Origin: Curtobacterium sp. Leaf261
Lineage (GTDB): Bacteria > Actinomycetota > Actinomycetes > Actinomycetales > Microbacteriaceae
NCBI RefSeq assembly: GCF_001422205.1
Contig: NZ_LMMJ01000007.1
Location: 372,870-436,869, forward strand
Direction of reading: 5' to 3'
DNA: 64,000 nucleotides
How positions within the stretch are numbered: the first letter of the stretch is position 1; every line of letters begins with the position of its first letter. Made by a program: the position numbers and the translations under genes. Shown in pieces: positions 16,134 through 25,546 of the stretch. The notes beneath the pieces are model-generated. The model worked only from the letters and a program-made list of their open reading frames with translations, did no database searches and was not told the origin of the DNA.

Positions 16134-18644
16134 TCAGGCCGTCTGTGCGTCCTGGTCGACGTCGCGGTCGAGCGTCACCGTCGGGACCGACGCCGTGATG
16201 ACCGACCCGTCGGCGCGGAGCGTGCCCTGGATGTCACTCGTCGTCGGCGCGTGACCCTGCATCCGCGGCCCCTGGTGCATGAGCGGCACGACGACCGGCT
16301 CGTCCGCCGTGATCGCGAACTCCTCGTTGTGCACCCACACGGTGGCGCCGAACCCGGTCTCCACCGTGAACGTCATGCGCTCCTGCTCGAGGTCGACCCG
16401 CACCCGGGATCCCCGGATCGTCAGCCGGTAGGTGAGCTTCTCCCATTCCTTCGGGAGCCGCGGGTTGAACGTGATCCGGCCGCCGTGGTCCCGCATCCCG
16501 CCGAACCCGCTGACGAGTGCACTCCAGATGCCGCCGGTCGAGGCGACGTGCACGCCGTCGGCGGTGTTGCCGTGCAGGTCCGCCAGGTCGACGTAGAGCG
16601 CGGACATGAAGTACTGGTTCGCGAGGTCGTGGTACCCGACCTCGGCCGCGATGATCGACTGCACGACGGCGGACAGCGTCGAGTCCCCGGTGGTGAGCGC
16701 GTCGTAGTACTCGAAGTCACGCCGCTTCTCGGCCGGGGTGAACTCGTGGCCCTGCAGGAACAGCGCGAGCACGACGTCCGCCTGCTTCAGCACCTGGAAC
16801 CGGTAGATCACGAGCGGGTGGTAGTGCAGAAGGAGCGGACGCTGCGACTCCGGGGTCTTCTCGAGGTCCCACAGCTCCTTGTCGAGGAACTGCGCGTCCT
16901 GCGGGTGGATGCCGCGGTGCGGGTCGAACGGGATCTCCATCGCCTCGGCGGCGTCCTGCCACCGGACGACCTCGGACTCCTCGAGGCCGGTGCGGCGGAC
17001 CGTCCGGGCGTACTCGACCTGGTCGTCGGCCTGCAGCTCGCGGACGGCGTTCACCGCGGACCAGAGGTTCGCCCGCGCCATCACGTTCGTGTACAGGTTG
17101 TCGTCGACCACCGTCGTGTACTCGTCCGGTCCGGTCACGCCGTCGATGTGGAAGCGCTGGTCCCCGTTGCTCCGCCAGAACCCGAGGTCCTCCCAGAGCC
17201 TGGCCGTCTCGATGAGGACGTCGATCGCGCCGCGCTTCAGGAACTCGGTGTCACCGGAGGCGCGCACGTACTGCATGAGGGCGTGGGCGATGTCGGCGTC
17301 GATGTGGTACTGCGCGGTGCCGGCGGCGTAGTACGCGCTCGACTCCTGGCCGTTGATCGTGCGCCACGGGAAGAGCGCGCCCCGCTGGTTCAGCTCACGG
17401 GCCCGGTCACGAGCCGCGTCGAGCATGTTGTAGCGGAACCGCATGACGTTCCTGGCGACGAGCGGCGCCGTGTAGCTGAGGAACGGCATCACGTAGATCT
17501 CGGTGTCCCAGAAGTAGTGGCCGCCGTACCCGGACCCGCTGACGCCCTTCGCCGCGACACCGTGGCCGTCGGTCCGCGCGGTGGCCTGCGCGAGCTGGAA
17601 CAGGTTCCACCGCACGGCCTGCTGCAGCTCGGGGGCACCCGCGATCTCGACGTCGCTCCGCTCCCAGAAGTCGTCCATCCACTCGCGCTGGTGCGCGAAG
17701 ACCTGCTCGATCGGCATCTCGGCAGCGCGGTCGAGTGTCCGGTCGCAGCGGTCGCCGAGCTCGCGCGCCGGCACGCCACGGGAGGTGTGGTACGTCATCG
17801 TCTTGACGAGACGGATCGGCTTGCCCACCTTGGCGGCGACCCGGTACACGTGCTTGGCGAGGTCGTCGTCGATCTGGGACGTCACGTCCCAGTCGTTCTC
17901 GGTCTCCAGGTGGTGCTCGACGCCGACCGCGATCGTCATGCCGGACTCGGCGGTCTGGTAGCCGAGCAGCGAGCGGGAGCCGACGGTGCGCTTGAGCTTC
18001 GGCAGGAGTACCCGGTGCTGGAACGCCTCGGCCTGCCGCGGGTCGAAGCTCGCCGCCGCGGCCCGCATGCCGGCGTGGTACTCGTCCGAGACGTCCTGGC
18101 GGTTGAGGACCTGGCTCGAGAGCAGGACCGACGCGGCCTGGTCGAGCATCGTCACCTCGTACTCGATGACCGCGAGGTGCCGGTCCGAGAACGACACGAG
18201 CCGTCGTGACCGGATGAGCACGCGCTTGCCGGACGGCGTCGACCACTCGGTCTCGCGCAGCAGGTAGCCGTCGCGGAAGTCGAGGCGGCGGCTGTAGCGG
18301 AGCAGGTCCGCCTCGGCGAGCACGAGCGGCTCGTCGTCGACGTACAGCCGGATGACCTTGGCGTCGGGGACGTTGACGATCGTCTGCCCGACCTTGGCGA
18401 AGCCGAACGCCTCTTCCGCGTGGCGGATGGGCCAGGTCTCGTGGAAGCCGTTGACGTAGGTGCCGTAGGAGTGACCGCCGCGGCCCTCGTCCAGGTTGCC
18501 ACGGAGCCCGAGGTAGCCGTTGCCGACGGCGAACACGGTCTCGTCGACACCCTGCGCCTCGGTGGCGAACTCCGCCTCGACGAAGGCCCACTCGTCGACG
18601 GGGTACCGGGTGCGGTCGAGCGGGTCGGAGGTGATGGGGTTCAT
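16134..18644 (-). CDS. Glycoside hydrolase family 65 disaccharide phosphorylase
   Basis: An 836-residue cytosolic enzyme of the GH65 clan, which splits alpha-linked disaccharides with phosphate to give beta-glucose 1-phosphate. FAVGNGYLGLRGN marks the amino-terminal domain, YYFWDTEI-like text (GGHYFWDTEIYVMPF) the barrel, and GVTGPDEYTTVVDDNLYTN the catalytic Glu region. Length is typical. The adjacent beta-phosphoglucomutase gene, overlapping by ATGA, would convert the product to glucose 6-phosphate. The family includes trehalose, maltose, kojibiose and nigerose phosphorylases; which one this is cannot be told. Confidence 0.92.
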   Translation of the reverse strand: MNPITSDPLDRTRYPVDEWAFVEAEFATEAQGVDETVFAVGNGYLGLRGNLDEGRGGHSYGTYVNGFHETWPIRHAEEAFGFAKVGQTIVNVPDAKVIRLYVDDEPLVLAEADLLRYSRRLDFRDGYLLRETEWSTPSGKRVLIRSRRLVSFSDRHLAVIEYEVTMLDQAASVLLSSQVLNRQDVSDEYHAGMRAAAASFDPRQAEAFQHRVLLPKLKRTVGSRSLLGYQTAESGMTIAVGVEHHLETENDWDVTSQIDDDLAKHVYRVAAKVGKPIRLVKTMTYHTSRGVPARELGDRCDRTLDRAAEMPIEQVFAHQREWMDDFWERSDVEIAGAPELQQAVRWNLFQLAQATARTDGHGVAAKGVSGSGYGGHYFWDTEIYVMPFLSYTAPLVARNVMRFRYNMLDAARDRARELNQRGALFPWRTINGQESSAYYAAGTAQYHIDADIAHALMQYVRASGDTEFLKRGAIDVLIETARLWEDLGFWRSNGDQRFHIDGVTGPDEYTTVVDDNLYTNVMARANLWSAVNAVRELQADDQVEYARTVRRTGLEESEVVRWQDAAEAMEIPFDPHRGIHPQDAQFLDKELWDLEKTPESQRPLLLHYHPLVIYRFQVLKQADVVLALFLQGHEFTPAEKRRDFEYYDALTTGDSTLSAVVQSIIAAEVGYHDLANQYFMSALYVDLADLHGNTADGVHVASTGGIWSALVSGFGGMRDHGGRITFNPRLPKEWEKLTYRLTIRGSRVRVDLEQERMTFTVETGFGATVWVHNEEFAITADEPVVVPLMHQGPRMQGHAPTTSDIQGTLRADGSVITASVPTVTLDRDVDQDAQTA

Positions 18645-19408
18645 GCGTCGTTCCGTGTGGGGGTTGGCAGGGAGGCGGTGAGGTCGTCGAGGTCGTCGAC
18701 CACGACGTCCGCGCCGTTGTCGAGCAGGGCGGGGTGGCCGACGCCGCGGTCGACGCCGACCACGAGACCGAAGGCCCCGTTCCGGCCGGCCTGCACGCCG
18801 GAGATCGCGTCCTCGACCACGACGCACTCGAGCGGCGTCAGGCCGAGCTTGGCGGCGGCGTCGATGTACGTGTCCGGGGAGGGCTTGCCCGGCAGTCCCT
18901 CCGCCGCGGCGACGGCGCCGTCGACGATCACGTCGAAGCGGTCGATGATCCCGGCCGTGGTGAGCACGGCGCGGGCGTTCGCGGAGCTCGACACGACGGC
19001 GACCTCGACCCCGGCGGCGATCGCGGCGGTCAGGAAGGCCACCGACCCCGGGTAGGCCTCGACACCGTTCTCGACGAGCTCGGCGGTGAACGCGGCGTTC
19101 TTGCGGTTGCCGAGCCCGCACACGGTCTCGTCGTCGGGGGTGTCGCTCGGTGTGCCCTCGGGCAGGGTGATGCCGCGCGACTCCAGCAGCGAGCGGACCC
19201 CGTCGTAGCGGGGCTTGCCGTCGATGTACCGGAAGTAGTCGTCGTCCGTGTAGGCCGCGACACCCCTCGATGCCAGGTACGGCGTGAAGAGCCTCGACCA
19301 GGCCCGCTCGTGCACCAGGGCCGTCGGGGTCAGCACGCCGTCGAGGTCGAACAGGAGCGCGCGCTGGTCCGCGAGGCGCGCTGGGGACCGCCGATCCGGC
19401 GAGGTCAT
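18641..19408 (-). CDS. Beta-phosphoglucomutase family HAD enzyme
   Basis: A 255-residue HAD protein with motif I ALLFDLDGVLTPTALVHERAW, motif II VAVVSSSANA, the Lys motif GKPSPDTYI and the metal motif VVVEDAISGVQAG. DGVL-T-P and the EDA-SGVQA form are typical of beta-phosphoglucomutases paired with GH65 phosphorylases. It isomerises beta-glucose 1-phosphate to glucose 6-phosphate. First gene of a two-gene operon; its stop overlaps the GH65 start by 4 bp. Confidence 0.92.
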   Translation of the reverse strand: MTSPDRRSPARLADQRALLFDLDGVLTPTALVHERAWSRLFTPYLASRGVAAYTDDDYFRYIDGKPRYDGVRSLLESRGITLPEGTPSDTPDDETVCGLGNRKNAAFTAELVENGVEAYPGSVAFLTAAIAAGVEVAVVSSSANARAVLTTAGIIDRFDVIVDGAVAAAEGLPGKPSPDTYIDAAAKLGLTPLECVVVEDAISGVQAGRNGAFGLVVGVDRGVGHPALLDNGADVVVDDLDDLTASLPTPTRNDA

Positions 19409-19486
19409 GTGGGGCCTTCCAGGGAGGCGGGTTCTGACAGGTCGGTGGTGCTCCTGGCAAGTGTAGAACCATCGCGTCCGTGGTGC

Positions 19487-19510
19487 GGCTCCGGCTCCGG
19501 CTCCGGCTCC
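19487..19510. repeat. 6-bp microsatellite (GGCTCC)x4
   Basis: Four perfect GGCTCC units just downstream of the LCP gene stop (minus strand), between it and the promoter side of the mutase gene. Confidence 0.9.
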
Positions 19511-19517
19511 GGCAGCG

Positions 19518-20954
19518 TCAGTTGATGCAGCTGCCGTCCGTGCCGTAGGCGTTCCCGGCCGGCGTGCTCGAGGGCGAGGACTCCGCGGACGCCTCCTTGG
19601 AGGGTGCGGCGGGATCCGGCGCCGCCGCGGAGCTGTCGCCGGCCGCCGGGGTGCCGGACGAGGGGACCTTGCCGTCCGTGCCGAGCAGGAGCGTCACCGA
19701 GCTGACCGACGACGTCAGCACCGCGGTCGACCCGGGGACGGCGTCCGCGACGGCCTTGGCCTGCGCCTCCATGCCGGCCGGGTACTCCACGAGCGTGCTC
19801 GCGGTCGAGGTGGACGACCCCGGCGTCCCGACGGCGAAGCCGAGCGCGGTGAGCTGGGTCGATGCGGCCGCTGCGGCCCCGGTGACACCGCTGCCGTTCA
19901 GGACGGTGACGTCCACCCCGGCCGGGCTCGACGCCGTGGCATCGGTGTAGGCCTCGGGCGGTCCGATGAGGCTCTGGATGTACGCGGGCATCCCGGCGGT
20001 GTCGACGACGTCGACGTCGTTCCCCGCGATGGTCGCGAACGTGACCGGGAGGGTGTCCGAGCGGATGTCGCCCGGACGGAGGTTCCGGAGCTGGGTGGCG
20101 AGCTGCAGGAAGTTCAGCCCGTCGTCGGTCGTCAGTGACTGCTTCACGGTGTCGAGGACCCGCGTGGTCTTCACCGGGTTGAGCAGGGTCCCCGCGGAGA
20201 GGACCTGCTTGGCCTCCTGCGCGAGGAAGTACTGCTGGCGGACGGTCCGGTCGATGTCCCCGCGCGGCAGTCCGTGTCGCTGGCGGACGAACTGGAGCGC
20301 CTGGTTCGGTGCGAGCTCCTGCACACCCGCCGGCAGGTTGATGCCGGTGTAGCTGTCCTTGACGGGGTTGTTCAGGCACACCTGGACCGGCCCGAGCACC
20401 TGCACGATCCGGTAGAACTTGATGAGCGACACCTGGACGTAGTGGTCCATCGTCAACCCTGTGAGGTTCTGCACCGTCTGGGTGAGGAGCTGCGCGCCGC
20501 CGCTCGCACCGCCGCTCGCCATGCCGAGCGGGTAGGCGCTGTTGATCCGGCCCATGCCGTGACCGGGGATGGCGACCCACGAGTCACGCGGCAGCGACAG
20601 CATCGTGGCGCTCTTCCCGTCCGCGGCGATGTGCAGGACGATGACGGTGTCGGTGTTGATGCTGCCGGGGTGGGCGTCGGTGCCGAGCTCGTGGAGCTCC
20701 TCGGGGGTGGCGTCCGCGGGCCGCTCGTCGTCCCCGACGAGCAGGATGTTCTGGGCCGTGCCGTCGAGGTCGTCCGTGGCGGCGCCCGACGGCTTCGACA
20801 GGGCGTCGACGTGGGACACGCCCGTCGAGAACCTGGTGTAGCTGTACGCGGAGTACCCGCCGACGAGCACGATCACTGCGGCGAGGACCCCGGAGACCAC
20901 GGGGAGGACGATCCGGGTGTGCGCGCGCCGAGCGTGGCGTGGAGCGTACTTCAT
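19518..20954 (-). CDS. LytR-CpsA-Psr family wall-polymer ligase with LytR_C domain
   Basis: A 478-residue membrane-anchored protein. A basic amino terminus and one transmembrane helix (about 14-35) are followed by the extracellular LCP domain: NILLVGDDERP, SINTDTVIVLHIAADGKSA, MLSLPRDSWV and FVRQRHGLPRGDIDRTVRQQ with the Arg residues that bind polyprenyl-pyrophosphate. A LytR_C domain (VDVTVLNGSGVTG) and a disordered Ser/Pro/Ala tail close it. LCP enzymes transfer glycopolymers such as arabinogalactan or teichoic-type chains to peptidoglycan. The ATG 20952-20954 is chosen for the basic-plus-TM start. A C5/G5 inverted repeat lies 42 bp upstream. Confidence 0.92.
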   Translation of the reverse strand: MKYAPRHARRAHTRIVLPVVSGVLAAVIVLVGGYSAYSYTRFSTGVSHVDALSKPSGAATDDLDGTAQNILLVGDDERPADATPEELHELGTDAHPGSINTDTVIVLHIAADGKSATMLSLPRDSWVAIPGHGMGRINSAYPLGMASGGASGGAQLLTQTVQNLTGLTMDHYVQVSLIKFYRIVQVLGPVQVCLNNPVKDSYTGINLPAGVQELAPNQALQFVRQRHGLPRGDIDRTVRQQYFLAQEAKQVLSAGTLLNPVKTTRVLDTVKQSLTTDDGLNFLQLATQLRNLRPGDIRSDTLPVTFATIAGNDVDVVDTAGMPAYIQSLIGPPEAYTDATASSPAGVDVTVLNGSGVTGAAAAASTQLTALGFAVGTPGSSTSTASTLVEYPAGMEAQAKAVADAVPGSTAVLTSSVSSVTLLLGTDGKVPSSGTPAAGDSSAAAPDPAAPSKEASAESSPSSTPAGNAYGTDGSCIN

Positions 20955-20996
20955 GCTGACACCGTAAGTGATCCCATCGCAGACATGCTGAATACA

Positions 20997-21011
20997 CCCC
21001 CGTTCAGGGGG
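20997..21011 (-). promoter_or_regulatory. CCCCC-GTTCA-GGGGG inverted repeat upstream of LCP gene
   Basis: A perfect 5-bp inverted repeat with a 5-nt spacer, 42 bp before the LCP start codon. Similar motifs precede the Rpf-LysM and GH16 genes next to it, all on the minus strand. The factor that would bind it is unknown. Confidence 0.5.
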
Positions 21012-21034
21012 CGTGCGGCCGGGCGCCGCCGAAC

Positions 21035-21088
21035 GAGAAGTGCCCATCTGTCGGGTGCCGTGGGCGACTCGACAGATGGGCACTTCTC
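21035..21088. repeat. 54-bp palindromic element, copy 2
   Basis: GAGAAGTGCCCATCTGTCGG at the left pairs with GACAGATGGGCACTTCTC at the right. Same length and arms as the element at 286-339. It lies between the end of the Rpf-LysM gene and the LCP promoter. Confidence 0.88.
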
Positions 21089-21100
21089 ACCGCAGGCCGG

Positions 21101-22154
<1,054 letters not shown>

Positions 22155-22155
22155 A

Positions 22156-22199
22156 CGGACTGGAGGGACGGGGCGGCGCCGCCCCGTCCCTCCAGTCCG
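22156..22199. repeat. 44-bp palindromic element, copy 3 (perfect)
   Basis: The best copy: CGGACTGGAGGGACGGGGC, central GGCGCC, GCCCCGTCCCTCCAGTCCG form an unbroken palindrome that extends one further base each side (22155-22200). It lies 22 bp after the GH16 gene stop. Confidence 0.95.
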
Positions 22200-22221
22200 T
22201 CCGTCGCCGGTCAGGCGAGCG

Positions 22222-23025
22222 TCACTTCCAGATCGACACCCAGTCGACGTCGACGTGCCCGCTGCTGCTCTGCGGAACGGACCCGAGGATCGCGGTCTCC
22301 GCCTGCAGCGCGACCCGCATCGGGCTCTGCGGCACGGCCTTCGTCGTCTGCGAGACGAGCGTGTCGTCCCAGTAGAACCGCACGATGCCGTGGTCCCACT
22401 CGGTGGTGGCGACGTGGTAGCTCGTGGTTCCCGTCGACGTGTGCTTCTCGACGGAGTGGTCGAACACGAGCTGGCCGTTCCGGAGGCTGCCCGGGATGCC
22501 CGACGCCGGACGGGGGGTCTCGCCGAGGTCGCCCTCCGGCCAGTCGATTTCGCCCTTGTTCCAGTCGTCGCGATCCGGCCAGAGCATGCCGACGAACTTG
22601 TAGCCCGCCGTGTCCGTGGTCTTGTACCGGACGGAGACCCGACCGGTCGTCATCGTCGACCAGCCGGCCGGCATCACGGTCGCGGCGAGCGGTTGCCCGT
22701 TCTCCGAGTGCACCCAGTAGTCGAGGTTGCCGTCCTTGACGCTGAGCACCCGGTTCGGTGCGTAGACGCCGCGGCCGCTGGTGTCGCGGCCCCCGTTGTA
22801 CGTCGTGAGCGCCGGGTACTTCTGCAGGACCGAGCCGAGCGGAGCCGGCGTGTTGAAGTCCTCCCGGTAGGCCTGGTGCCAGGTGCGACCGTTCGAGCGG
22901 ACGTCGCCGGTCGGGAGCGAGGTCGTCGCGGCGGATGCCGAGACGGGTTGTTGGGCGATGCCGAGGGCGAGTGCCCCGGCAGCGACGAGGGCGAGCGGTA
23001 GTGCGATGGTCTTGTTGAGGGTCAT
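22222..23025 (-). CDS. Secreted glycoside hydrolase family 16 beta-glucanase-like enzyme
   Basis: A 267-residue exported protein. The signal peptide covers about 1-33 (ending VSASAA); the rest is one GH16 jelly-roll. The retaining catalytic signature E-I-D-W-P-E is at residues 159-164 (Glu159 nucleophile, Glu164 acid/base), preceded by VGMLWPDRDDWNKG, as in licheninases and ExoK/ExsH-type glycanases. GGAGG lies 9 bp before ATG 23023-23025. It would cut beta-1,3 or mixed-linkage glucans or a bacterial exopolysaccharide in the surroundings. Shares the C-run/G-run motif upstream with its neighbours. Confidence 0.9.
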   Translation of the reverse strand: MTLNKTIALPLALVAAGALALGIAQQPVSASAATTSLPTGDVRSNGRTWHQAYREDFNTPAPLGSVLQKYPALTTYNGGRDTSGRGVYAPNRVLSVKDGNLDYWVHSENGQPLAATVMPAGWSTMTTGRVSVRYKTTDTAGYKFVGMLWPDRDDWNKGEIDWPEGDLGETPRPASGIPGSLRNGQLVFDHSVEKHTSTGTTSYHVATTEWDHGIVRFYWDDTLVSQTTKAVPQSPMRVALQAETAILGSVPQSSSGHVDVDWVSIWK

Positions 23026-23096
23026 GCCTGTCGTTCCTCCCTGTTCAGCGTGGTCGCGGAGCAACCACGGACCGAGGAACCATAACCCGTCCGGTG

Positions 23097-23111
23097 CCCC
23101 CCGAACAGGGG
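23097..23111 (-). promoter_or_regulatory. CCCCCC-GAACA-GGGG inverted repeat upstream of GH16 gene
   Basis: Third member of the motif, 71 bp before the GH16 start codon. A minus-strand TATGGT lies about 12 bp downstream and could be the -10 box. Confidence 0.45.
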
Positions 23112-23141
23112 CCATGCATGAACACCCGTCGCGCAACGCGA

Positions 23142-23183
23142 AGACCCCGGGGGACGGACCGATCGGTCCGTCCCCCGGGGTCT
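23142..23183. terminator. 42-bp perfect palindrome after the aldo/keto reductase gene
   Basis: AGACCCCGGGGGACGGACCG and its complement meet at a central GATC with no mismatch. It begins 10 bp beyond the reductase stop and separates that gene from the GH16 promoter, so it most likely ends transcription. Confidence 0.85.
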
Positions 23184-23192
23184 CGGAGCCGC

Positions 23193-24014
23193 TCAGGACG
23201 CGGTGTCCACCAGCCCGTCGAGGAACGCCAGGTCCTCGGCGGAGACCGTGAAGTCGACGTCGGCGTTCTCGGCGATCCGCGACGGCGTCGTGGTCTTCGG
23301 GAGCGGCAGGACGTCCTTCTCGAGCAGGTAGCGGATGCAGAGCTGCGCGACGGACTTGCCGTACTTGTCCGCGATGCCCTTGACGTCCGCGTTGTCGAGG
23401 ATCGCGCCGGTGGCCAGCGGCGAGTAGCCCTCGACGAGGATGTCGTGCTCCTGGCAGAAGGCGGTCGTCTCGTCCTGGGTGAACCCGACGAACCAGCGGA
23501 TCTGGTTGGCGTGCGGGGTCACGGTCGCGGTCTCCATGAGCGACTCGATGTCGGCGACGTCGAAGTTCGAGATGCCGATCGAGCGCGCACGACCGGAGGC
23601 GTGGATCTCCTCGAGGGCCTTCCACGCGGCCTGGTTGCCCTCGCGGTGGTCGGTGTGCGGGTCGGACCAGGGCCACGGTGCGTGGATGAGGTAGAGGTCG
23701 ACGTACTCGAGGTCGAGTGCCGACATCGTCGTCTCGAAGCTCGCGAGCGCTTCGTCGTGGTCCTTGACCTCGGCCGGCAGCTTGGTCGTCAGGAAGATCT
23801 CGTCGCGCGGGATGCCGCTGTCACGGATCGCACGACCGACACTCGCCTCGTTGCCGTAGGCGCGTGCGGTGTCGATGTGGCGGTAGCCGACGCGCAGGGC
23901 CTCGGCGACGGAGTCGTACGCCTCGTCGCCGTCGGGGATCTGCCAGGTGCCGAAGCCGATCTTCGGGATCTCCACGCCGTTCGCGAGGCGGAAGGTGTCG
24001 GTGAGGGCGGGCAT
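23193..24014 (-). CDS. Aldo/keto reductase
   Basis: A 273-residue NADPH-dependent carbonyl reductase. GFGTWQI, the signature GYRHIDTARAYGNEASVGRAI with the catalytic Asp and Tyr, YLIHAPWP with the catalytic His, and GISNFDV follow the AKR5-like order (2,5-diketo-gluconate reductase group). LPLPKTTTPSRIAEN is the cofactor-binding carboxy-terminal motif. Substrate not determined. The gene is monocistronic and ends at a perfect terminator palindrome. Confidence 0.93.
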   Translation of the reverse strand: MPALTDTFRLANGVEIPKIGFGTWQIPDGDEAYDSVAEALRVGYRHIDTARAYGNEASVGRAIRDSGIPRDEIFLTTKLPAEVKDHDEALASFETTMSALDLEYVDLYLIHAPWPWSDPHTDHREGNQAAWKALEEIHASGRARSIGISNFDVADIESLMETATVTPHANQIRWFVGFTQDETTAFCQEHDILVEGYSPLATGAILDNADVKGIADKYGKSVAQLCIRYLLEKDVLPLPKTTTPSRIAENADVDFTVSAEDLAFLDGLVDTAS

Positions 24015-24167
24015 GGGTGTTCTCCTTCGAACTACGATGCGATGCGGTGGGTGGCGAGCCGATCGCGGACCGGCGGGCCGTGTGGAACGCTACCCGCGCC
24101 TCCCGTCGGGTGTGCCGCGCCTGCGCGGTGTCCGGACGATCGTCGGAGAACACGCCTAGGGTGGGCC

Positions 24168-24194
24168 CACCTCCACCGGATCAGGTTGGAGGTG
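24168..24194. other. 8-bp hairpin in the divergent region between two genes
   Basis: CACCTCCA and TGGAGGTG pair around an 11-nt loop. It lies in the 270-bp gap between the start of the aldo/keto reductase gene (minus) and the DUF1905 gene (plus). It might be an operator; no gene is seen in the gap. Confidence 0.4.
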
Positions 24195-24284
24195 CGGGGG
24201 GCGGCCGGAGCGCGTTCGGGTCGCAGTTCGGCCGCTTCCCCGTGTTCCCCGGCGCGGCGCGGCGCGGCGCGCTATCGTCGCGCC

Positions 24285-24566
24285 ATGGAGCTCCACTTCA
24301 GCGGACCGCTCTGGTACTGGCGCGGCCCCGCGCCGTTCCACTTCGTCACCGTGCCCGCGGACGCCAGCGCGGAACTCGCCGAGATCGCTCCCCTGGTCAG
24401 CTACGGGTGGGGCATGGTCCCCGTCCGCGTCCGGATCGGTGCGACCACGACCACGACGGCGCTCTGGCCGAAGGACGGCGGGTACATCGTCCCGGTCAAG
24501 AAGGCGCTGCAGACGGCGGAGGGACTCGAGATCGACGACGTCGTCACGGTGACCCTCGAGGTGTGA
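24285..24566 (+). CDS. DUF1905 family protein
   Basis: A 93-residue protein beginning MELHFSGPLWYWRGPAPFHF and carrying VRVRIGATTTTTALWPKDGGYIVPVKKALQ, the two conserved blocks of DUF1905, a small beta-barrel domain of unknown function often fused or adjacent to YdeI-like proteins. It stands alone here, 89 bp before a short-chain dehydrogenase-like gene on the same strand, possibly co-transcribed. Confidence 0.88.
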   Translation: MELHFSGPLWYWRGPAPFHFVTVPADASAELAEIAPLVSYGWGMVPVRVRIGATTTTTALWPKDGGYIVPVKKALQTAEGLEIDDVVTVTLEV

Positions 24567-24655
24567 GTCCTGAACCCCCGCTCCGCGCCGATGGGTACGG
24601 TCGGCGGCGACGAACCGGTCCGAGCAGACGGCCGGTCCCTGCAGAGGAGCACCAC

Positions 24656-25330
24656 ATGAGCACCATCGCCATCATTGGCGCCGGCAAGGGCCTCGGGCTC
24701 ACCGTCGCCCGTCGCTTCGGCCGCGAGGGCTTCGCCGTCGCGCTGATCGCCCGGAACCAGGAGCGGGTGGACGCACTGGCCGAGACCCTCCGCGACGAGG
24801 GCATCAGCGCCGAGGGCTTCACCGCCGACGTCCGCGACACCGCCTCGCTGCAGCGGGCCCTGGTGCACGCTGCCGAACGCCTCGGCATCATCGAGGTGCT
24901 GCAGTACAGCCCGCTGCCCGCCAAGGAGTTCATGCGGCCGACGCTCGAGACGACCGCCGAGGACCTCGTCGGTCCGATCGAGTTCTCGGTCTACGGACCC
25001 GTCACCGCTGCGCGCCAGGTCATCCCCGGCATGCGGTCGCTCGGGAAGGGCTCGATCCTGTTCGTGAACGGTGCGAGTGCCGTCCGTGCGCGTGGAGCCG
25101 TGACCGGGACCTCGATCGCCTTCGCCGGCGAGAGCGCCTACGCCGAGCTCCTGCACGAGGCGCTCGAACCGGAGAACATCCACGTGGCGCAGCTCATCAT
25201 CCCGCGGGGCATCGGTGGCGGCGAGGAGTCGCACGAGCCGTCCGTCCTGGCGGACACGCTGTGGCGCCTGCACAGCGAGCGCGGTGACTTCCGAACGTAC
25301 GCGGCAGATCTCGACGCACCGTCCGACTGA
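24656..25330 (+). CDS. SDR-fold protein lacking the catalytic Tyr-x-x-x-Lys
   Basis: A 224-residue protein starting ATG 24656 behind AGGAGC. The NAD(P)-binding turn IAIIGAGKGLGLTVARRFG and FTADVRDTASLQ show the short-chain dehydrogenase fold. Where the active-site Y-x-x-x-K should follow ILFVNGASAVRARGAV there is instead AFAGESAYAELLHEAL, so the usual catalytic Tyr/Lys pair is not evident. It may be a nucleotide-binding protein without classical reductase chemistry. A 44-bp palindrome begins directly after its stop. Confidence 0.8.
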   Translation: MSTIAIIGAGKGLGLTVARRFGREGFAVALIARNQERVDALAETLRDEGISAEGFTADVRDTASLQRALVHAAERLGIIEVLQYSPLPAKEFMRPTLETTAEDLVGPIEFSVYGPVTAARQVIPGMRSLGKGSILFVNGASAVRARGAVTGTSIAFAGESAYAELLHEALEPENIHVAQLIIPRGIGGGEESHEPSVLADTLWRLHSERGDFRTYAADLDAPSD

Positions 25331-25374
25331 CGAACTGGAGGGACGGTGCCAGACCGCACCGTCCCTCCCGTCCG
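25331..25374. repeat. 44-bp palindromic element, copy 4
   Basis: CGAACTGGAGGGACGGTGC and GCACCGTCCCTCCCGTCCG. It starts at the base after the stop codon of the preceding gene. Confidence 0.88.
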
Positions 25375-25546
25375 GTGCGGTGCGGTGTTCAGAGCACGTC
25401 CGTCCAGGCCGAACACGCGGATCCCGGTGTTCCCGGCGGACGCGCGTGTTCGGAACACCCCGCGGCACCGCCGCCTGCGGAAGCCCCCGACGCGGTCGAC
25501 GGACATCCCTGGACACCCGACACGCGGCCATGAGGACAGTGGACGC

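Noticed and set aside
15069..18209. Very long plus-strand reading frame antisense to the GH65 gene
   Set aside because: High GC removes stop codons on the opposite strand; the minus strand has full GH65 motifs and the antisense protein is an Arg/Asp/Glu/His-rich shadow.
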